This document shows, piece after piece, positions 6,351 through 12,208 of a DNA stretch of 12,208 nt. The stretch covers positions 1-12,208 of the forward strand of contig CAISTO010000022.1 of the NCBI GenBank assembly GCA_903888395.1, read 5' to 3'. This DNA comes from an uncultured Bacteroidota bacterium (GTDB taxonomy: Bacteria > Bacteroidota > Bacteroidia > UKL13-3). Below the pieces are notes generated by a model, which did no database searches, was not told the origin of the DNA, and saw nothing but the letters and a program-made list of their open reading frames with translations. The translations under genes were made by a program, and so were the position numbers. Position 1 is the stretch's first letter; each line of letters starts with the position of its first letter.

Positions 6351-6824
6351 ATGGCTAACAAATCAATAAAATTAACACCGCAACAAGCTTTGCTAAAAAT
6401 GGCCAATTATTGTGCTTACCAAGAAAGGTGTCATTCAGAAACAAAAAACAAATTAGCGGAACTAGGAATTTATTATGAAAATGCCGATCAAATAATTGCT
6501 GAGTTAATTACTCAAAATTATTTGAATGAAGAGCGTTTTGCAAAAGCATATGCTGGTGGGAAATTCAGGATAAAAAAATGGGGTCGCAATAAAATAAAGC
6601 AGGAATTAAAGCAAAAACAAGTTTCAGATTATTGCATTCTGCAAGGTTTAAAAGAAATAGATGCCGATGATTATTGGGTAACTTTAAAAAAGGAAGCCAA
6701 AGAAAAATACGAAAAAGTAAAAGATAAAAATGTATTGATAAAAAATAATAAAACTGCCCAATATTTAATGAGCAGAGGCTTTGAGGCCGATTTGGTTTGG
6801 GATGTTTTAAAATTACTGAGATAA
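6351..6824 (+). CDS. recX: Regulatory protein RecX
   Basis: A 157-residue, mostly helical, basic protein of normal RecX length. RecX binds RecA filaments and inhibits or modulates strand exchange and co-protease activity in the cytoplasm. Family features are the first three-helix unit 'ALLKMANYCAYQERCHSETKNKL' (13-35), the most conserved segment YLNEERFAKAYAGGK (57-71) followed by KWGRNKIKQEL (76-86), and the C-terminal unit 'AQYLMSRGFEADLVWDVL' (136-153). No recA gene is adjacent, which is usual in Bacteroidota. An acyltransferase gene follows 43 nt downstream without an obvious promoter, so the two may be co-transcribed. The ATG lies right after a promoter-like element, which supports this start. 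Confidence 0.92.
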   Translation: MANKSIKLTPQQALLKMANYCAYQERCHSETKNKLAELGIYYENADQIIAELITQNYLNEERFAKAYAGGKFRIKKWGRNKIKQELKQKQVSDYCILQGLKEIDADDYWVTLKKEAKEKYEKVKDKNVLIKNNKTAQYLMSRGFEADLVWDVLKLLR

Positions 6825-6867
6825 TTATTTATCATTGTAAAAAATAATAGCATAAAAAGTAATAACT

Positions 6868-7881
6868 ATGAATAAAAACAATTTTGATTTTTTAAGGTTT
6901 TTGTTTGCTTTTGTTGTTATCCTTTCACATATAATTGACCTTTCGTTATATCCTGATTTTTTGTTTTTAAAAAAATATTTTGATACCCATCTTTCCGTAA
7001 CAGGTTTTTTTATAATTAGTGGTTTTTTAATTGCTGGAAGCTATGTAAAAACACAAAATATTAGAAAATATTTTGTAAAAAGAGCAAAAAGATTACTGCC
7101 TGCTTACTTATTTATAATTACCTTCTGTGCAATATTCCTTAGCATTTTCAGTAGCTACAATTTATCTGAATACTTTTTAAATTCAATGCTTTACAAATAT
7201 TTTTTCGCTAATTTATTTTTTATAAACTTTTTACAACCTTGTTTACCTGGTGTTTTTCTGAACAATATTTTATGTACTATTAATGGCGCACTTTGGACCA
7301 TCAAAGTAGAAGTAAGTTTTTATATTTTATTACCATTGATAATTTTATTGATAAACAAATTTGAAAAAAAAATAGCTGTATTCATTTCCATTTATATACT
7401 TGGGCTTTTATACATACTCGCATTGTATTATGCTAACTTTATTATACCTGAAAAAGAAGAATTTTTGTTAATTTTAAAACATCAACTTCCAGGATTTTTA
7501 ACCTATTTTATTTCAGGAATAAGTTTGTTTTATTATTTTGATTTTTACATGAAATACAAAAACAAATTGGCTGTCATTTCTATCATTGTGTTTTCAATTG
7601 AATATTATTTCAATTTAGAAATATTAAGGCCAATAGCCATGTCGTTGTTAATATTATACTTTGCTTACGGATTTAAATTTTTAAATAATTGGGGTAAATA
7701 TGGAGACTTTTCTTATGGAATTTATATATACCATTTCCCCATTATTCAATTGGTAGTAAGTTTGAATTTATTCCACAAATTCAATCCATTTCTAGTAGCA
7801 TTTTCAATCATTATAACGGTATTCTTCCTAGCCTTTTTATCGTGGAATTTATTGGAAAAAAGGTTCTTGAAACGCGTTTAA
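6868..7881 (+). CDS. Acyltransferase 3 family membrane protein (OafA-like)
   Basis: A 337-residue integral membrane protein with about ten hydrophobic helices. It belongs to the acyltransferase 3 family, which transfers acetyl or other acyl groups onto sugars of O-antigen, exopolysaccharide, peptidoglycan or lipid-linked glycans at the inner membrane. Visible landmarks are NFDFLRFLFAFVVILSH (5-21, with the conserved His21), 'VTGFFIISGFLI' (44-55), KRAKRLLPAY (71-80), ALWTIKVEVSFY (141-152, conserved E148) and FSYGIYIYHFP (281-291). The family's usual length is 330-400 residues when no SGNH domain is fused, as here. It follows recX by 43 nt and no promoter is seen between them. The acceptor is unknown. 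A link to the polysaccharide-export gene 2 kb downstream is possible but not shown by the sequence. Confidence 0.92.
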   Translation: MNKNNFDFLRFLFAFVVILSHIIDLSLYPDFLFLKKYFDTHLSVTGFFIISGFLIAGSYVKTQNIRKYFVKRAKRLLPAYLFIITFCAIFLSIFSSYNLSEYFLNSMLYKYFFANLFFINFLQPCLPGVFLNNILCTINGALWTIKVEVSFYILLPLIILLINKFEKKIAVFISIYILGLLYILALYYANFIIPEKEEFLLILKHQLPGFLTYFISGISLFYYFDFYMKYKNKLAVISIIVFSIEYYFNLEILRPIAMSLLILYFAYGFKFLNNWGKYGDFSYGIYIYHFPIIQLVVSLNLFHKFNPFLVAFSIIITVFFLAFLSWNLLEKRFLKRV

Positions 7882-7924
7882 ATTATCAAAATTGAATTTG
7901 AAAAACTTTAATTAATTCCAGAAA

Positions 7925-9172
7925 TTAATGATTTGTTATTTCTTGTGGCTTGTGATTGTGCTTGAATAACAAGGCGAAAGCAACAGCAATAACTAGCGCA
8001 TAAATAGCAAAAGAAATCCAGATTGCATGCCAATCTTTATTGCCGTTTAAAGTAAAATAATGATCAATAACATAGCCACTGATTGAGCTACCTAATACTG
8101 CTCCAAAACCATTGGTCATCATCATGAATAAACCTTGCGCGCTCGAACGAATAGAATTATCAGTAGAAGTTTCAATGAATAATGAACCTGAAATATTGAA
8201 AAAATCAAATGCCATTCCATAAACCACACACGATAAAATAATCATCCACAAACCGCCTGAAGGATCGCCATAGGCGAATAATGCAAAGCGTAAAACCCAT
8301 GCCACCATTGATATTAACATGACTTGTTTGATCCCAAATCGTTTGAGAAAAAATGGAATTGCTAAAATAAATAAGGTTTCCGATATTTGAGAAATGGACA
8401 TGATGATGGTAGAATATTTAGCAACAAATGAATTACTGTATTCAGGAATTTTAGAAAAATCGGAAAGAAAAGTATCGCCATACATGTTTGTTAATTGCAA
8501 AGCAGCACCTAAGAACATAGAGAATATTAAAAACAATGCAATTTTATAAGTTCCAAAAAGTTTGAAAGCATCCAATCCTAATTTCTGAACTAGCGTTGCA
8601 TTTTTTGAAATAAGTTTCTGTGGAGGACATTTGGGTAAGAAAAAAGAATAAATTCCTAAAGTAACGGCAGCAATGGCAGCTATATAAAACATATTTGCTG
8701 AGGCTTTATTACCAGAAATATTGGTAATCCACATGGCAATGATAAAACCAATAGTTCCCCAAACGCGAATTGGTGGAAATACTTTTACCACATCAAATTT
8801 ATTATTTTTTAAAATATTATAAGCAATAGAATTTGACAGAGATAAAGTTGGCATGTAACAAAGCATTGCTGATAATATGATCCAAAAGAAGGAAGCTGGT
8901 GATTCAACTTGTGGAATATAACATAGCAACAAACCACCAATAATATGTAAAATTCCATAAAGTTTTTCTGCATTTAAATATTTATCAGCAATAATTCCAG
9001 TTAAGGCTGGCATCAAAATGGAAGAAAGTCCTAAGGTTGAAAAAATAGCCCCAAAATCATCAGCTTTCCATTGCTTGGTAGCAAACCAATAATTTCCAAC
9101 AGTAATCAACCAGGCTCCCCAAACAAAAAACTGCAGGAAACTCATTAAAATAAGACGATTTTTTATGTTCAT
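7925..9172 (-). CDS. Nucleoside permease-like MFS transporter (NHS family)
   Basis: A 415-residue inner-membrane protein with about 12 transmembrane segments, resembling the nucleoside:H+ symporter family of NupG and XapB. Support comes from the N-terminal signature SFLQFFVWGAWLITVGNYWF (11-30), 'TGIIADKYLNAEKLYGILHI' (58-77, MFS motif A region with D63), the helix 'AMLCYMPTLSLSNSIAYN', and the C-terminal 'RSSAQGLFMMMTNGFGAVLG'. Members take up purine and pyrimidine nucleosides with protons. It lies 55 nt downstream of the bifunctional nuclease gene on the same strand, with no clear promoter or terminator between, so they probably form an operon. A nuclease next to a nucleoside importer fits nucleic-acid salvage, but this is inference. 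It converges on the acyltransferase gene with 43 nt between the stops. The exact substrate is uncertain; a sugar MFS carrier is the main alternative. Confidence 0.85.
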   Translation of the reverse strand: MNIKNRLILMSFLQFFVWGAWLITVGNYWFATKQWKADDFGAIFSTLGLSSILMPALTGIIADKYLNAEKLYGILHIIGGLLLCYIPQVESPASFFWIILSAMLCYMPTLSLSNSIAYNILKNNKFDVVKVFPPIRVWGTIGFIIAMWITNISGNKASANMFYIAAIAAVTLGIYSFFLPKCPPQKLISKNATLVQKLGLDAFKLFGTYKIALFLIFSMFLGAALQLTNMYGDTFLSDFSKIPEYSNSFVAKYSTIIMSISQISETLFILAIPFFLKRFGIKQVMLISMVAWVLRFALFAYGDPSGGLWMIILSCVVYGMAFDFFNISGSLFIETSTDNSIRSSAQGLFMMMTNGFGAVLGSSISGYVIDHYFTLNGNKDWHAIWISFAIYALVIAVAFALLFKHNHKPQEITNH

Positions 9173-9227
9173 AAAGGTTTCTTTTTAATTATTGAATTTA
9201 TTTAGCCTACTAATATACTGGTTAAAA

Positions 9228-9812
9228 TTATTTTCTTAAATCTATTTCATCTCTAATTTTTGCAGCTAATACATAATCTTCTATTAGCAGCGCATCATTT
9301 AATAAAATGTGCAAATTTTCAATTGAAGCTTTCGATAAATCATTTGGTGAATTAGCCCTAGTGTTCTGTTCAGGAATTTCCTCATTTAAACTTTCCTCAT
9401 CGCTGGCATCTACAATAATTCCGGCTTCTTCCATTATATCTTCAAAAGTATAAATTGGGCATTTAAACCTAACAGCTAAAGCAATGCTATCGCTAGCCCT
9501 GGCTTCCATTTCTTTTACAATTCCTAATTGTTCGCAAATCAATTTTGCATGAAACACACCTTCGTTTAAACTATAAATTTGTACTTCTATTAATTCAATA
9601 TTGAATTCTTTGAAAAAATTCAAAAACAAATCGTGGGTCATGGGACGAAAAGGAACTATTTTTTCTATTTCAATGGCTATTGCTTGAGCTTCAAAACTTC
9701 CTATCACTATTGGTAATCGTATATTACTATTTATGTCGCCAAGTATTAACGTATAGCTTCCACTTTTTTGTCCGCTACTTAACCCCAATACATTTAACTT
9801 TATTTTATCCAT
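9228..9812 (-). CDS. Bifunctional nuclease family protein (BFN/DUF151) with C-terminal UVR motif
   Basis: A 194-residue soluble protein without a signal peptide. Residues about 5-132 are the BFN (DUF151) domain: 'GSYTLILGDINSNIRLPIVIGSFEAQAI' (18-45), RPMTHDL (56-62), the most conserved stretch EARASDSIALAVRFKCPIY (103-121) and TFEDIMEEAG. Plant BFN proteins have DNase and RNase activity, and the family in bacteria is inferred to be similar; the activity here is not shown. Residues about 135-160 are an acidic linker. Residues 165-192 (LHILLNDALLIEDYVLAAKI, then RDEID) match the UvrB/UvrC interaction motif, a helical hairpin that often mediates protein contacts. This domain order is common in Bacteroidota. 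The ATG is preceded by AGGA 8 nt upstream, a rare Shine-Dalgarno-like sequence here. A nucleoside permease-like gene follows on the same strand. Confidence 0.92.
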   Translation of the reverse strand: MDKIKLNVLGLSSGQKSGSYTLILGDINSNIRLPIVIGSFEAQAIAIEIEKIVPFRPMTHDLFLNFFKEFNIELIEVQIYSLNEGVFHAKLICEQLGIVKEMEARASDSIALAVRFKCPIYTFEDIMEEAGIIVDASDEESLNEEIPEQNTRANSPNDLSKASIENLHILLNDALLIEDYVLAAKIRDEIDLRK

Positions 9813-9835
9813 TTAATTGGTCCTATTAAAAAAAA

Positions 9836-9867
9836 CAAATAAATTAAATATTTAGCTCATTGTACAA
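9836..9867 (-). promoter_or_regulatory. Candidate promoter for the nuclease-permease pair
   Basis: On the minus strand TTG (9867-9865), a 21-nt spacer and TTTATTTG (9843-9836) follow the Bacteroidota promoter pattern with one mismatch in the -7 box, identical to the box proposed for recX. The leader would be about 17-20 nt. Confidence 0.4.
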
Positions 9868-9927
9868 ACAACTTATCAATATTAGTAAAGTAAATTGATT
9901 TGTTATGTGCTAAAATTACTACTTCAC

Positions 9928-9961
9928 TGTGTATTATATAGCAAATGCTATAAATTACACA
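9928..9961. promoter_or_regulatory. 34-bp interrupted palindrome, possible operator
   Basis: The inner dyad TATAGCA (9937-9943) - AA - TGCTATA (9946-9952) and the outer dyad TGTGTA (9928-9933) ... TACACA (9956-9961) share exactly the same centre. Over the 34 bp, 14 of 17 base pairs are symmetric. It lies 62 nt upstream of the export gene's ATG, and its right arm covers the expected -33 region of that gene, so a dimeric regulator binding here could control the polysaccharide locus. It has no T tract, so it is unlikely to be a terminator. No known regulator is assigned. Confidence 0.45.
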
Positions 9962-9978
9962 TTTTTTAAAATAAATTA

Positions 9979-9986
9979 TTACTTTG
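9979..9986 (+). promoter_or_regulatory. -7 box for the polysaccharide-export gene
   Basis: TTACTTTG matches TAnnTTTG at seven of eight positions and lies 36 nt upstream of the ATG. At the -33 position only TTA (9955-9957, 21-nt spacing) is present, inside the right arm of the dyad. A poor -33 element with an adjoining dyad would fit a regulated promoter. Confidence 0.35.
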
Positions 9987-10022
9987 CGCTATTAAAATAA
10001 CTAAAAAAATAGACGATTTTAT

Positions 10023-12208
10023 ATGTATAAATACAAAAACATCACTCGAATTTGCATATTAGTATTTTCAATATTCGTTTTCAATTTAAATTATTCACTA
10101 GCTCAAAATCAAACGCTTAGTTTGCAAAACATTGCAAAAATTAAAGTTGATGAATTAACGGATAATGAAATAGCAGAATTTTGGGAGAAAACTCAAAACA
10201 GTGGTTTAACGCTTTCGCAATTAGAAAAAGAAGCTAAAAACAGAAATGTTCCTGCTGATGAAATTATAAAATTAAAAGAAAGAATTAACAATTTACAGGC
10301 TACCAATACCCCAACAAAACCAAAAACCACCAAAACTGGGGAAAGAAAAAGTACTTCAAAAACCGATGGTAATTTACAACAAGAAAAAGAGCGTTCAAAA
10401 ATTTTTGGTGCTGAATTGTTCAGCAATAAAAATTTAACGTTTGAGCCAAATATGAAAATGGCTACTCCACAAAACTATCAAATTGGGCCAGATGATGAAT
10501 TAATCATTGACATTTATGGCTATTCGGAAGAAACCATGAATTTAAATGTGAGTCCTGATGGGAATATTCGCATACCATTAGCGGGAATAGTTCAAGTTTC
10601 TGGTTTAACAATTGAGCAAGCAAAAGTGAAAATTATTCGTGCCTTATCACAAATATACGAACGAATAAACACCGGTGAAACCAAAGTAAACATTACACTT
10701 GGAAATATTAGAAGCATTAAAGTTTTAATAGTTGGGGAAGTTAACTTACCCGGAACCTACACTTTACCTTCATTGGCAACAGTATTTAATGCACTTTATG
10801 CATCGGGAGGACCAAATGAAAATGGATCAATGCGTAATATTAAAGTAATTAGAAACAACAAAGTAATCGTTACATTAGACATTTATGACTTTATGTTAAA
10901 AGCGGAGACTAAAGGAAATATTAGGTTACAAGATCAAGATATTATAAAAATAAATCCATACGAAAACAAAATAGAAATAAAAGGCGAGGTAAAGCGTGAG
11001 GGCTTTTTTGAAGTTCAAAAAAATGAAACTTTAAAAGATGTGATCAATTTTGCTGGTGGATTTACCAATGATGCATTTAAGGAAAGAATAAAAGTAATAA
11101 GAAACACTTCCAAACAGAAAAGTGTGGCCGATATTCAACAAGAATTATTTGGCATGTTTAATCCAAAAAGTGGCGATGAATTTCAGGTTGATAAATTATT
11201 GAACAGGTACGAAAATAGGGTTCAAATAAATGGAGCAGTATTTAGACCAGGAACATATGCCTTAGAAAGTGGATTAACAGTTTTGAAATTAATTAACAAA
11301 GCTGAAGGTTTAAAAGAAGATGCTTTTACCACCAGAGCCATTATTTACAGGTTAAAAGAAGACAATAGTTTAACCATGCTATCTATTAATTTAATAGATG
11401 CAAAAGATGGAAAAGTAGCTGATATTTTATTACAAAGAGAAGACATTATTCAAATAGCATCGAAGCTTGATTTAAAAGAAGGTTATAATGTTACCATCAA
11501 TGGACAAGTGATTAATCCAGGTTCATTTTCATATGCTCAAAATATGAAAATAGAAGATTTGATCATAGCTGCAGGTGGATTTAAAGAAGCAGCATCATTT
11601 AGCAGAGTGGAAGTTTCACGTAGAAAATTTGATGTAGATAAAACCAAAACAAATACGGAGATTGCCATTGTTAAACAGTTTGATTTAGATAAAGATTTAA
11701 AAGACAATGCCTCTTTGAAATTTGAATTAGAGCCTTTTGATATTGTAAATGTATTTACGCAGCCAGGATATGAACCGCAGAAAAATGTAACGATAGAAGG
11801 TGAAGTGATTTATCCTGGTAAATATACATTGGAAAAAAACAATGAGCATATTTCTGATTTATTAAGGCGAAGTGGTGGCTTAACTGCTTCTGGCTCTATT
11901 GATGGAATAGTTTTATTAAGAAAAAAAGATAAAAATGTAGTAGAAAACTTAATAAAAAACAACAAATTGAAAGCATTGCAAAAGCAAAGTAAAGACACAG
12001 CTGATGTAAATGATCAAATACAAAATTCTGAAAATGAAGATTACGATATTGTGGGTATTGATGTATCAAAAATTTTAAAAAAACCAGGTTCTAAATCTGA
12101 TTTGCTTTTAAGAGAAGGTGATTTGTTAAAAGTACCCTACGTAAAACAAACTGTTTTGGTAAGTGGCGAAGTATTATACCCTGTAAAAGTAAATATTAAC
12201 AATGCAAA
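10023..12208 (+). CDS. Polysaccharide-export protein with multiple SLBB domains (Wza-like), 3' end outside window
   Basis: An open frame of 728 codons with no stop before the window edge. Residues 1-27 are a Sec signal peptide (MYKYKNITRICILVFSIFVF..., cleavage near SLAQ) without a lipobox. A helical, charged segment follows (about 40-85), then a Thr/Lys-rich linker (about 87-120), the segment KIFGAELFSNKNLTFEPN, and the polysaccharide-export (PES) domain from about 150 ('NYQIGPDDELIIDIYGYSEE'). SLBB repeats begin near residues 233, 317, 400, 490 and 589, each recognised by a (V/I)xGxVxxPGxY-like strand and a later GG(F/L). A sixth begins near 711 (VSGEVLYPVKV) and is cut by the edge. Such proteins form the outer-membrane or periplasmic channel for capsule or exopolysaccharide export. 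Classical Wza is a lipoprotein of about 380 residues with fewer SLBB domains; this longer form is typical of Bacteroidota. It probably opens a polysaccharide locus lying to the right. Confidence 0.92.
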   Translation, partial: MYKYKNITRICILVFSIFVFNLNYSLAQNQTLSLQNIAKIKVDELTDNEIAEFWEKTQNSGLTLSQLEKEAKNRNVPADEIIKLKERINNLQATNTPTKPKTTKTGERKSTSKTDGNLQQEKERSKIFGAELFSNKNLTFEPNMKMATPQNYQIGPDDELIIDIYGYSEETMNLNVSPDGNIRIPLAGIVQVSGLTIEQAKVKIIRALSQIYERINTGETKVNITLGNIRSIKVLIVGEVNLPGTYTLPSLATVFNALYASGGPNENGSMRNIKVIRNNKVIVTLDIYDFMLKAETKGNIRLQDQDIIKINPYENKIEIKGEVKREGFFEVQKNETLKDVINFAGGFTNDAFKERIKVIRNTSKQKSVADIQQELFGMFNPKSGDEFQVDKLLNRYENRVQINGAVFRPGTYALESGLTVLKLINKAEGLKEDAFTTRAIIYRLKEDNSLTMLSINLIDAKDGKVADILLQREDIIQIASKLDLKEGYNVTINGQVINPGSFSYAQNMKIEDLIIAAGGFKEAASFSRVEVSRRKFDVDKTKTNTEIAIVKQFDLDKDLKDNASLKFELEPFDIVNVFTQPGYEPQKNVTIEGEVIYPGKYTLEKNNEHISDLLRRSGGLTASGSIDGIVLLRKKDKNVVENLIKNNKLKALQKQSKDTADVNDQIQNSENEDYDIVGIDVSKILKKPGSKSDLLLREGDLLKVPYVKQTVLVSGEVLYPVKVNINNA

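Noticed and set aside
6671..6853. Minus-strand open frame of 60 codons across the 3' end of recX
   Set aside because: Antisense to conserved C-terminal RecX sequence; no promoter or family features.
7911..7929. ATTAATT-CCAGA-AATTAAT hairpin between the convergent acyltransferase and permease genes
   Set aside because: A 7-bp stem made only of A/T pairs and no adjoining T run; too weak to call a terminator, though it lies in the right place.
10193..10426. Minus-strand open frame of 77 codons inside the polysaccharide-export gene
   Set aside because: It is the reverse complement of a strongly supported coding region with PES and SLBB motifs on the plus strand.
11810..11998. Minus-strand open frame of 62 codons inside the polysaccharide-export gene
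   Set aside because: Antisense shadow of the fifth SLBB repeat region; no motif or signal of its own.

Overview
The window looks like ordinary chromosomal DNA of a low-GC (roughly 30-33% by eye) member of the Bacteroidota. The signs are an outer-membrane TonB-dependent receptor with an N-terminal carboxypeptidase-regulatory-like domain, an exported DUF1573 protein, a multi-SLBB polysaccharide-export protein of Bacteroidota type, A-rich leaders mostly without Shine-Dalgarno sequences, and several promoters of the Bacteroidota TTG-N19-21-TAnnTTTG type. No tRNA, rRNA, CRISPR array, insertion sequence or prophage was seen. Base and codon use look uniform, and I see no clear sign of recent transfer.

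Layout from left to right. The left edge holds the first 33 codons of ileS on the minus strand. Next come a minus-strand TonB-dependent receptor (258-2585) and, divergent from it, a plus-strand pair: an M48 metalloprotease lipoprotein and rlmH, which overlap by 7 nt. A small exported Lys/Cys-rich protein (4064-4363) with a good promoter follows. It converges on a DUF1573 protein, and a 48-bp perfect palindrome between them acts as a likely bidirectional terminator. An MFS exporter-like gene (minus) is divergent from recX (plus), and recX is followed by a membrane acyltransferase. The acyltransferase converges on a minus-strand pair, a nucleoside permease-like MFS gene and a bifunctional nuclease (BFN/DUF151) gene with a C-terminal UVR motif. 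Finally, a 210-bp intergenic region with a large dyad separates the nuclease gene from a polysaccharide-export gene (10023 to the end, no stop codon reached) carrying five complete SLBB repeats and the start of a sixth.

How the genes may work together: most are housekeeping genes (ileS, rlmH, recX) or cell-envelope genes (receptor, lipoprotein protease, DUF1573, Cys-rich protein, acyltransferase, export protein). The right edge is probably the beginning of an exopolysaccharide or capsule locus that continues outside the window. The most unusual items are the Lys/Cys-rich exported protein with its symmetric CC...C...C...CC spacing and the 34-bp dyad in front of the export gene. I did not find a clear new multi-gene system.
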